From Methyloprofundus sp. (lineage in GTDB: Bacteria > Pseudomonadota > Gammaproteobacteria > Methylococcales > Methylomonadaceae): a stretch of DNA of 9,108 bases. Shown here in pieces: positions 1-5,730 of the stretch. Under the pieces are notes generated by a model, which saw only the letters and a program-made list of their open reading frames with translations, ran no database searches and was not told where the DNA came from. Location: contig WTCN01000285.1 in NCBI GenBank assembly GCA_013138555.1, positions 1 through 9,108 of the forward strand. Reading direction: 5' to 3'. Positions within the stretch are counted from its first letter, which is position 1, and every line of letters begins with the position of its first letter. The translations under genes and the position numbers were made by a program.

Positions 1-389
1 AATCACAAAGCACCTCTAACCCTACTTCTATTTCTCAGGTCGCTGCTGAAGAAGCATTAAGAGGTGACCAGGGCTGTATTGATACTATGATGGTTGAATT
101 TAAAAAACGCCATGACTATGTCGTTGAAGAATTAAATCAGATCCCAGGGGTAGAGTGCCTAAAATCGGACGGAACATTTTATGTTTTCCCTAATGTTGAA
201 AAAGTATGTGCTCAACTAGACGGTATTAATGATGATCTTGATCTGGCAGAATATTTTATTGAAAAAGCAGGGGTTGCTTTAGTGCCTGGCACTGCTTTTG
301 GTTGTCCCGGACATATCAGAATCTCTATTGCAACCAGTATGGAAAATTTACAATCAGCTTTACAACGTATCAAGCAGGCGATTATTTAA
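1..389 (+). CDS. class I PLP-dependent aminotransferase, aspartate aminotransferase-like (3' end only)
   Basis: The frame is open from the window edge (first full codon at position 3) to TAA at 387-389, giving about 128 C-terminal residues. The first visible residues, SQSTSNPTSISQ, match the segment just after the catalytic PLP lysine in bacterial aspartate aminotransferases of subgroup Ib. That lysine itself lies outside the window. Near the C-terminus, PGTAFGCPGHIRISIATS is the fold-type I C-terminal motif, and its Arg (HIRIS) normally binds the substrate alpha-carboxylate. Family knowledge gives the reaction: transfer of an amino group between an amino acid, typically aspartate, and 2-oxoglutarate in the cytoplasm. 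The exact substrate cannot be fixed from this fragment, so aspC/aatA is only a probable name. The ATG codons at 87 and 90 are internal methionines, not starts. No T-tract terminator follows; the nearest structure is the palindromic repeat at 423-459. Confidence 0.9.
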   Translation, partial: SQSTSNPTSISQVAAEEALRGDQGCIDTMMVEFKKRHDYVVEELNQIPGVECLKSDGTFYVFPNVEKVCAQLDGINDDLDLAEYFIEKAGVALVPGTAFGCPGHIRISIATSMENLQSALQRIKQAII

Positions 390-422
390 AATCGTTTGCT
401 GCACACGCTTATATTTTTATCT

Positions 423-459
423 GTAGGATGGGCAAAGGGCTTTTTCGTGCTCATCCTAC
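423..459. repeat. palindromic REP-like intergenic repeat
   Basis: The arm GTAGGATGGGCA (423-434) pairs with TGCTCATCCTAC (448-459) with one G-T mismatch. This gives a 12-bp stem over a 13-nt loop. There is no T-run on either side, so it is not a classical intrinsic terminator. It lies between the converging ends of the aminotransferase and porin genes, a usual place for REP-type elements. GTAGG(A/G)TGGGCA...TGCCCA(T/C)CCTAC palindromes are known to me as dispersed repeats in proteobacterial genomes; that this is one of them is inference. A related hairpin occurs at 7205-7233. Confidence 0.6.
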
Positions 460-507
460 GCTTGTCAAAGCTATTGTGTACGCGTTCTTTAACACACACT
501 ATCTCAG

Positions 508-1770
508 CTAAAAACTAACACTCCCCTGCACCCATATTTTCTGGGTATCTTTTTCTACACCTGCATTTTCTGCTGCCAGGCTATTCGTTGCATCATAAAA
601 AGCGTACTTTGCCAGTAATTGGTAATGTTCTCCAAAGTGCTTAGTCACCAGAAAATCATATTCATTACCATACTCTCCATGCCCATGTGAATCAGTAAAG
701 TAATGATAGGCAAACAAAAATTTAACACCATAAAAACTTTTATCTATGGATGCCTGGATATCTCGTATACCATCAACGGGAGTTATCAGAAACTTATCTG
801 CCCAACCTTGAAAAGCATGATTTGTTCCTAGCGGTGTCTGAAATGCATAGACACCATTACCATCCAGTTGCTCCATTCCGGATTTAATAGTCACCCCTAC
901 ATACGTTGCCCCTAGGAGAATGTTGTATCTATCCAGAGCGTAAGAGGCAGAATTATTTTTATAACTGGCCTGGTTGCTATATCCCACATCATAAGACAGC
1001 TGTATATCATGCTTTAATCTGGGCACACCATGTATGCGCACACCATAGGTCTGAGTAGAGTTCTGTGCATTTTTATTATCTGCCAGCCAGTACCCATAGC
1101 CGGTCAATGTACTAAATTTCCCGAACTGATAAGAAAAGTTTAATATTGGCATTTCGATTTCTCTTTTAGTCGAAATGACCGTTTGCACACGCCCTATATA
1201 AATAAAATTGAGTGTTAAATTTTCTATGGACTTATTACTGATCAATACAGACCCAAAGGTCTGCTCCATTTGCCGCCAGTCATCGTTACCGATAAAACGC
1301 TCATTATCTAATTCTATCCGTTGCCGCCCGCCTTTTATCAGAGTATCAGGAATCCCGGTAAAAGTAAGCCAGAACTGGTTTAGCTCATGCGCTTCCGGGT
1401 CTGCCACAGTTTCATAATGAGTAAAACCATTGCGCAAACTATTATAATCTTCCTGCATCGCCAAATTACCTTCGTATTCAGCATAAGCCTGAAAATTCAA
1501 GACTTCAGGCGTTAAATACCCGGCTCTTAAGCGTAAGGTATTTGCATTCGCCGTTTTTTTTGGTAAATCATTATCAATATGAACGTTTTCATAACGATAA
1601 CTTAAATCAAACTTAATTTGTCCGTACTTACCTTGCTGACCGAACATGAGTGCCTTTTCTATCGCATCACCCACTGCAAAAACCTGAGTAGACACTAGCA
1701 GTGAACACAATAAAGTAATAATTCTAAGCCTACAATGAATACACAAGCAAAAGCCACACACATTTACCAC
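508..1770 (-). CDS. outer-membrane porin, alginate-export-like beta-barrel
   Basis: This 420-residue protein has a signal peptide with a hydrophobic core near residues 17-29 and a likely cut after VFA (residue 32). Alternating aromatic/polar strands follow throughout, and it ends in Phe (QGSVSF), the usual barrel-assembly signal. Segments typical of the alginate-export family (PF13372-like) are RYRYENV-type strands near 57-63, GRQRIELDNERFIG (148-161), WRQMEQTFG (165-173) and GWADKFL (322-328). Members are 16-18-stranded outer-membrane channels. The alginate name comes from the Pseudomonas AlgE family, and no alginate genes are visible here, so the substrate is unknown. The start is GTG at 1770, with AGGGA overlapping the stop of the upstream lipoprotein gene 12 bp away; GTG at 1761 is an alternative. 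The two genes are almost certainly co-transcribed. An oddity is the five Cys residues among the first 22, all in the part removed on export. Confidence 0.82.
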   Translation of the reverse strand: MVNVCGFCLCIHCRLRIITLLCSLLVSTQVFAVGDAIEKALMFGQQGKYGQIKFDLSYRYENVHIDNDLPKKTANANTLRLRAGYLTPEVLNFQAYAEYEGNLAMQEDYNSLRNGFTHYETVADPEAHELNQFWLTFTGIPDTLIKGGRQRIELDNERFIGNDDWRQMEQTFGSVLISNKSIENLTLNFIYIGRVQTVISTKREIEMPILNFSYQFGKFSTLTGYGYWLADNKNAQNSTQTYGVRIHGVPRLKHDIQLSYDVGYSNQASYKNNSASYALDRYNILLGATYVGVTIKSGMEQLDGNGVYAFQTPLGTNHAFQGWADKFLITPVDGIRDIQASIDKSFYGVKFLFAYHYFTDSHGHGEYGNEYDFLVTKHFGEHYQLLAKYAFYDATNSLAAENAGVEKDTQKIWVQGSVSF

Positions 1771-1782
1771 CGCAAGCTTTCC

Positions 1783-2556
1783 CTATTTCTCAATAACTTG
1801 AACTGGAATTTCTTCTCTAACCGGATCAATCAATACATCCTCAGGTACTTGATCTACGAATGCATCCTCATCAATCGGATCTACCAATACAGCCTCATCA
1901 ATCGGATCTACCAATACAGCCTCATTAATCGGATCTACCAATACAGCCTCATTAACCTGATTAACCGGTGTCTCTCCAGTCACTTGATCAAGCACTTTTA
2001 TTTGCAATATAATTCTTCTATTTAGCGAGCGATCCATCGTCGTCAGATCATCCTGAATAAATAGATCATCAGACCCCACTCCTCTTGATGTAATACGCTG
2101 CGCATCAATCCCGCTACGAATAAAGTAATCACGTATCAACTTCGCTCTTTGCTCAGAAAGACGTTGATTAATGACTTTATCGCCACGAGTATCAGAATGC
2201 CCCAGTACAAGTATAGACGTTTGATCATACTCTTTCAGCACGGGGGTGATTCTGTTTAAAATATCATTTATATTCCAGTTCATCTTTGCTGAATTAATAG
2301 AAAAAGTAATATTTCCTGGAATATTTAATATCAGAGTGTCCCCTTCTATTGTTGATTCGACCCCTTTATCCAGTAGCTTACTCCGAAACAATGCATGCTG
2401 CTCGAATAAATACTGTTTTTTATCCATTCCGGCTAAAGCTCCAAAAGCAACCTGCCCAGGAACGGCCTCTGGAGACACCTTTACATTTTTAGTTGAAGAT
2501 TTCTGACAGGCTGCCAAAAGCGTTACCAATATAAAGGCAATTAATAATCGTTTCAT
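1783..2556 (-). CDS. OmpA-domain outer-membrane lipoprotein with C-terminal 9-residue repeats
   Basis: I place the start at ATG 2556 because it yields a textbook lipoprotein signal, MKRLLIAFILVTLLAAC, with lipobox LAAC and Cys17. Residue +2 is Gln, so outer-membrane sorting is expected. The frame stays open 42 codons further upstream, but that would bury the signal. The product is 257 residues. Residues about 72-188 form an OmpA-C (peptidoglycan-binding) domain: GHSDTRG with Asp122, then LSEQRAKLI with Arg137 (the pair that binds diaminopimelate in this family), RGVGSDD, and NRRIILQI at the end. Residues about 200-255 are a tail of degenerate 9-mers such as NEAVLVDPI and DEAVLVDPI, rich in Asp/Glu, Val and Pro. 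The expected role is a tether between outer membrane and cell wall, as with Pal/YiaD-type lipoproteins. It is not next to tol genes, so it is not simply pal. It is first in an operon with the porin at 508-1770. The Shine-Dalgarno is weak (AAAGAAA). Confidence 0.85.
   Translation of the reverse strand: MKRLLIAFILVTLLAACQKSSTKNVKVSPEAVPGQVAFGALAGMDKKQYLFEQHALFRSKLLDKGVESTIEGDTLILNIPGNITFSINSAKMNWNINDILNRITPVLKEYDQTSILVLGHSDTRGDKVINQRLSEQRAKLIRDYFIRSGIDAQRITSRGVGSDDLFIQDDLTTMDRSLNRRIILQIKVLDQVTGETPVNQVNEAVLVDPINEAVLVDPIDEAVLVDPIDEDAFVDQVPEDVLIDPVREEIPVQVIEK
1810..1963. repeat. 27-bp in-frame tandem repeat in the OmpA-lipoprotein gene
   Basis: The 27-nt period is visible from 1810 to about 1963. 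The units at 1864-1890, 1891-1917 and 1918-1944 are almost identical, sharing CAATCGGATCTACCAATAC apart from a C/T change; the outer units (1810-1836, 1837-1863, 1945-1963) are diverged. On the coding (minus) strand each unit encodes nine residues, core EAVLVDPI. Because 27 is a multiple of 3, copy-number change would lengthen or shorten the protein tail without breaking the frame. The near-identical central units imply recent duplication or homogenisation. Confidence 0.95.
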
Positions 2557-2896
2557 TTTCTTTATCAAAAAGTTGAGAATAAAGGTAATGATACCAAAAA
2601 TATCTAACATCTTGTTCATTCTCTGCAATAAATAAATGCGAATAGTCATAGCCAATAAATCAAGCGCACCAAAATAGCGCATTCACCTTGCAACAGACTT
2701 AGCATCTAAAGAATAAAACATTTAAAATCAAAAAATTACAAAACAGCATATATCATGTCTTATTTTCTGACATCAATAAAAATAAGTATTTTTTTTCTAA
2801 CTATAGTAATATGCTATGTTTCAACTGTCCGACACGACATAGATTAGTTTATAACAATAACTCTCACTTAAAATAACTCTTAGGAGAAGCCTTAAA
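2557..2896. other. divergent intergenic region between the OmpA-lipoprotein gene and glnA
   Basis: This 340-bp, very AT-rich spacer must hold the promoters of both divergent transcripts. It contains an NtrC-like site at 2665-2681. There is a short dyad ATGTC/GACAT (2755-2759 / 2769-2773) and a second one, CTATGT/ACATAG (2814-2819 / 2837-2842), which could form a hairpin in the glnA leader. Weak -10-like hexamers for glnA are TATAGT at 2802-2807 and TATGCT at 2810-2815, without a convincing -35 element. No GG-N10-GC sigma-54 element with both dinucleotides intact is present on the plus strand here. The glnA Shine-Dalgarno AGGAG is at 2882-2886. I see no further gene. Confidence 0.6.
2665..2681. 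promoter_or_regulatory. probable NtrC-binding site upstream of glnA
   Basis: CGCACCAAAATAGCGCA matches the NtrC consensus TGCACCA-N3-TGGTGCA at 11 of 14 defined positions, with exact half-site spacing. It lies about 215 bp before the glnA start. Its left half CGCACCA is identical to that of the site at 4402-4418. It could also serve the divergent lipoprotein operon. A poor -24/-12-like sequence overlaps it (GCGCAT at 2677-2682, then TTGCA at 2688-2692): the -12 part is perfect but the -24 GG is CG. Confidence 0.5.
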
Positions 2897-4306
2897 ATGT
2901 CAGTAGATAACGTTCTAAAAATGATACAGGAAAACGATATCAAATTTGTTGATTTCCGTTTTTGTGATACCCGCGGTAAAGAGCAGCATGTTACTTTCCC
3001 TGCTCACTCAATAGATGAAGATACTTTTGAAGAAGGTAATATGTTTGATGGTTCTTCTGTTGCGGGCTGGAAAGGCATCAACGAATCTGACATGATCTTA
3101 ATGCCAGATCCGGCAACTGCAAAAATAGACCCTTTCTTTGATGACAACACATTAATTCTACGTTGCGACATCATTGAACCTAAAGACATGCAAGGTTACG
3201 AACGTGACCCTCGCTCTATCGCCAGACGTGCCGAAGCTTATATGCAATCTACAGGCATCGCTGATACCGCTTTTTTTGGCCCGGAAAATGAATTCTTCGT
3301 ATTTGATGATGTACGCTGGAATACCGATATGGGTAGCTGCGGTTACCAAATAGACTCTGAAGAGGCGGGCTGGAACTCATCAAAAGTCTACGAAGATGGT
3401 AACATTGGTCACCGTCCTGGCGTAAAAGGTGGTTACTTCCCCGTGCCTCCTGTTGATTCTTTACAAGACATGCGTTCTGCAATGTGCTTAGTGTTAGAAG
3501 AAATGGGACAAGTAACAGAAGTTCATCATCACGAAGTTGCAACGGCTGGCCAATGTGAATTAGGTGTTAGATTTAACACATTAGTTCAAAAAGCAGATGA
3601 AGTATTAGAACTTAAATATGTGGTTGCCAATATCGCTCACGCTTATGGTAAAACAGCAACATTTATGCCTAAGCCTATTGTTGGCGACAACGGTAATGGT
3701 ATGCACGTACACCAATCTTTAGCGAAAGATGGCGTAAACCTTTTCTCCGGCGATTTATACGGTGGCTTATCAGAAACTGCTTTATTCTACATCGGTGGTG
3801 TTATCAAGCATGCAAAAGCATTAAATGCTTTTGCTAACGCATCAACAAACAGCTACAAACGTCTTGTTCCAGGCTTTGAAGCACCTGTTATGCTTGCATA
3901 TTCAGCACGCAACCGTTCAGCGTCTATCCGTATTCCTTTTGTCAACAACCCAAAAGGCCGTCGTATCGAATTACGTTTTGGTGATTCAACAGCTAACCCA
4001 TACCTATGCTTCGCAGCAATGCTAATGGCTGGCCTTGATGGTATCCAAAACAAGATTCACCCTGGCGATGCAATGGATAAAGATCTATATGATCTACCAC
4101 CAGAAGAAGAAAAACTGATTCCTCAAGTTGCTTTCTCTTTTGATGAAGCATTAAAAGCACTGGATGAAGATCGTGAATTTCTGACTCGTGGAGGTGTATT
4201 CACTGATGATGCAATTGATGGTTATATTGACCTGAAGAATGAAGAAGTTCAGCGTCTACGTATGAGCACACATCCTGTAGAATTTGATATGTACTACAGC
4301 TTGTAA
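2897..4306 (+). CDS. glnA: glutamine synthetase, type I (GSI-beta)
   Basis: The enzyme condenses glutamate and ammonia to glutamine with ATP, the entry point of ammonium assimilation, and works as a cytoplasmic dodecamer. The 469 residues equal the E. coli length and the key residues fall at the same numbers: FDGSS (50-54, with Asp51), metal/substrate ligands Glu130, Glu132, Glu213, Glu221 and His270, the ATP-binding signature KPIVGDNGNGMHVHQS (259-274), and the flap Glu328 in PGFEAP. The adenylylation motif is intact (K-I-x5-M-D-K-D-L-Y) with Tyr398, equal to Tyr397 of the Met-less E. coli numbering. The enzyme should therefore be switched off by GlnE adenylyltransferase in nitrogen excess. 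The ATG start has a good Shine-Dalgarno (AGGAG at 2882-2886). Neighbours are ntrB-ntrC downstream, separated by a strong terminator, so glnA is mainly its own transcript. An NtrC-like site lies upstream at 2665-2681. Confidence 0.98.
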   Translation: MSVDNVLKMIQENDIKFVDFRFCDTRGKEQHVTFPAHSIDEDTFEEGNMFDGSSVAGWKGINESDMILMPDPATAKIDPFFDDNTLILRCDIIEPKDMQGYERDPRSIARRAEAYMQSTGIADTAFFGPENEFFVFDDVRWNTDMGSCGYQIDSEEAGWNSSKVYEDGNIGHRPGVKGGYFPVPPVDSLQDMRSAMCLVLEEMGQVTEVHHHEVATAGQCELGVRFNTLVQKADEVLELKYVVANIAHAYGKTATFMPKPIVGDNGNGMHVHQSLAKDGVNLFSGDLYGGLSETALFYIGGVIKHAKALNAFANASTNSYKRLVPGFEAPVMLAYSARNRSASIRIPFVNNPKGRRIELRFGDSTANPYLCFAAMLMAGLDGIQNKIHPGDAMDKDLYDLPPEEEKLIPQVAFSFDEALKALDEDREFLTRGGVFTDDAIDGYIDLKNEEVQRLRMSTHPVEFDMYYSL

Positions 4307-4316
4307 GCAATACCTT

Positions 4317-4337
4317 TAACCCTGTTTATTAGGGTTA
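4317..4337 (+). other. perfect small hairpin after glnA
   Basis: TAACCCT (4317-4323) and AGGGTTA (4331-4337) form a 7-bp perfect stem with a 7-nt loop, starting 10 nt after the glnA stop. No T-run follows. It is probably a 3'-end stabilising structure just ahead of the real terminator. Confidence 0.6.
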
Positions 4338-4346
4338 CCAATGCTT

Positions 4347-4381
4347 AAAAAGGGTAGCTGAGAAATCAGTTGCCCTTTTTT
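4347..4381 (+). terminator. intrinsic terminator of glnA
   Basis: A 15-bp stem (4347-4361 with 4366-4380) closes a GAAA tetraloop. The base is AAAAAGGG pairing with CCCTTTTT, and the upper part contains two G-T pairs and no bulges. The T-run 4376-4381 is the terminator tract. It separates glnA from ntrBC and implies that ntrBC need their own promoter. Confidence 0.93.
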
Positions 4382-4401
4382 ATTGCCCCAAAAAAACATT
4401 A

Positions 4402-4418
4402 CGCACCATTTTGATGCA
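4402..4418. promoter_or_regulatory. NtrC-binding site upstream of ntrBC
   Basis: CGCACCATTTTGATGCA matches TGCACCA-N3-TGGTGCA at 12 of 14 defined positions with correct spacing. It lies about 215 bp upstream of the -24 element at 4634, within working range of a sigma-54 enhancer. The inferred role is phospho-NtrC binding for autogenous activation of ntrBC. Confidence 0.65.
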
Positions 4419-4482
4419 CAATCCCTCAAATGCGCTTATACTTAGTGCATAAAAAGAAATCTTAGCCTGATCCTTTTCTTCG

Positions 4483-4491
4483 CCCCCCCCC
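4483..4491. repeat. C9 homopolymer tract
   Basis: Nine consecutive C bases lie in an AT-rich spacer, between the NtrC-like site and the ntrB promoter. Such tracts are prone to slippage and to sequencing error, and a length change here would slightly alter the enhancer-promoter distance. Confidence 0.9.
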
Positions 4492-4633
4492 TCTGGGTCG
4501 TCGACATATTTTAGTATATACGCACTCATCCTCCCCCTAAGCCACTGAAATTAAACTCTATTAAATCCTTTTCTAAAAGCAGCAGTAGAAAAAACAGTTT
4601 ATGACTCATCTTTTTAATTATTTCATCACAAAC

Positions 4634-4649
4634 TGGTCTATATATTGCT
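4634..4649 (+). promoter_or_regulatory. sigma-54 (-24/-12) promoter of ntrBC
   Basis: TGGTCTATATATTGCT has TGG at -24 and TTGC at -12, with the obligatory 10-nt spacing between GG (4635-4636) and GC (4647-4648). Only the CAC part of the -24 consensus TGGCAC is unmatched. Transcription would begin near 4660, leaving a leader of roughly 17 nt before ATG 4678. The upstream NtrC-like site at 4402-4418 supports the call. Confidence 0.65.
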
Positions 4650-4677
4650 TAACTATTATCAACACTATTCGTCCATA

Positions 4678-5730
4678 ATGCCCGTGTATAAAAAAATATT
4701 AGAAAATGTAAATGAAGCCATCCTCCTGTTTGATAGCTCCCTTAACCTCAGTTACATAAATACTGCGGGTGAGGTTTTATTTGAAGATAGCGCACGACAC
4801 TTGATAGGTAAGCCTGCAAAATATCTATTTGCCTCTGAAACAATGCTTATTAACGATTTGCAATATTGTATTGAGCATAATGAAGGCTTCTATGATCCTG
4901 AATTCAATCTAATGTTAGCACATAAAAAAATCACCATTAGTTTTAATGCGACACCCATACTAGAAAATGAACAAGCCCCTGAAGTTTTAATTGAACTGCA
5001 ACAAGTTGATCACCATTTACGCATTTCTAAAGAAGAACAGTTACTTGCCCAGGAAAATATTTCACGCATGCTGATGCGTGGCTTTGCGCATGAAATTAAA
5101 AACCCGTTAGGAGGTTTAAGAGGCGCAGCACAGTTACTTGAACTGGAGCTGCAAAATAATGACCTAAAGGAATATACACAAATCATCATCGAAGAAGCTG
5201 ACCGCATGAAAGTTTTAATGGATAAAATGCTAGGGCCTAATAAAGTACCTAATAAAATTGCCTTAAACATTCATGAAGCTCTAGAGCGCGTTAGACAGCT
5301 CGTTCAAGCCGAAACAGCTGATTCAATAAAAATAAAATGCGATTATGACCCCAGTATTCCAGAGTTAAAAGCGGATAAGAACCAGCTTATCCAGGCCTTT
5401 TTAAATATTGTACGTAATGCCACTCAAGCCATTCAAGATAGCGGTGAAATTATTCTGCGCACACGTATTTGCAGACAAATGACCATTGCTGGCAAGCGCC
5501 ACAAGCTCACGGCACGCATTGATATTATTGATAATGGCTCTGGCATTAAACCTGAATTGATAAACCAGATCTTTTACCCCATGATTACAGGCCGACATGA
5601 TGGCACCGGACTCGGGCTCCCCATTTCACAATCCATCATAAACCAGTATAAAGGCATTATAGAATGCTCAAGTACGACTGAAAATACAACTTTTTCAATT
5701 TACTTACCCGTAGGAAACCTAGATGACTGA
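4678..5730 (+). CDS. ntrB: nitrogen-regulation sensor histidine kinase/phosphatase NtrB (NRII)
   Basis: NtrB (GlnL) is a soluble kinase that phosphorylates NtrC when nitrogen is short and dephosphorylates it when PII (GlnB) signals plenty. From ATG 4678 it has 350 residues (E. coli 349). Order of parts: an N-terminal PAS-type sensor (about 5-110), the H-box RGFAHEIKNPLGGLRGAAQLL-type helix with phospho-acceptor His138 (E. coli His139), N-box NIVRNATQAI (243-252), G1 DNGSGI (285-290), FYPM, and G2 GTGLGL (309-314). No membrane segment is seen. A TTG at 4645 would add 11 residues, but it lies inside the -12 promoter element, so ATG 4678 is preferred. No clear Shine-Dalgarno precedes the ATG and the leader is very short, so low translation is likely. 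The 3' end overlaps ntrC by 8 bp, indicating translational coupling. Confidence 0.96.
   Translation: MPVYKKILENVNEAILLFDSSLNLSYINTAGEVLFEDSARHLIGKPAKYLFASETMLINDLQYCIEHNEGFYDPEFNLMLAHKKITISFNATPILENEQAPEVLIELQQVDHHLRISKEEQLLAQENISRMLMRGFAHEIKNPLGGLRGAAQLLELELQNNDLKEYTQIIIEEADRMKVLMDKMLGPNKVPNKIALNIHEALERVRQLVQAETADSIKIKCDYDPSIPELKADKNQLIQAFLNIVRNATQAIQDSGEIILRTRICRQMTIAGKRHKLTARIDIIDNGSGIKPELINQIFYPMITGRHDGTGLGLPISQSIINQYKGIIECSSTTENTTFSIYLPVGNLDD

Larger units (their letters stand above)
4382..4677. other. glnA-ntrB spacer, regulatory region of ntrBC
   Basis: About 300 bp without a gene. In order it holds an NtrC-like site (4402-4418), an imperfect second dyad TGC/GCA around 4431-4449 whose half-sites are 2 bp too far apart for NtrC, a C9 tract (4483-4491), a pyrimidine-rich stretch to about 4540, an AT-rich stretch, and a -24/-12 promoter (4634-4649). 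This enhancer-then-sigma-54 order is the classic NtrC-dependent layout. I see no small gene or sRNA-like terminator within it. Confidence 0.6.

Noticed and set aside
1735..2025. Plus-strand open frame with repeated INRIYQYSL units
   Set aside because: It is the antisense shadow of the 27-bp repeats in the lipoprotein gene. Any 27-bp repeat gives a repeated peptide on both strands.
2557..2682. Upstream extension of the OmpA-lipoprotein frame by 42 codons
   Set aside because: It would place a classical lipoprotein signal with lipobox Cys17 internally, and it runs through the NtrC-like site. ATG 2556 gives the expected N-terminus.
2767..2807. CTGACA / TATAGT as a sigma-70 promoter of glnA
   Set aside because: The spacing between the hexamers is 29 bp, far from the required 16-18 bp.
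4431..4449. TGCGCTT...TTAGTGCA dyad as a second NtrC site before ntrB
   Set aside because: The half-sites are 2 bp too far apart and the inner CCA/TGG bases are missing.
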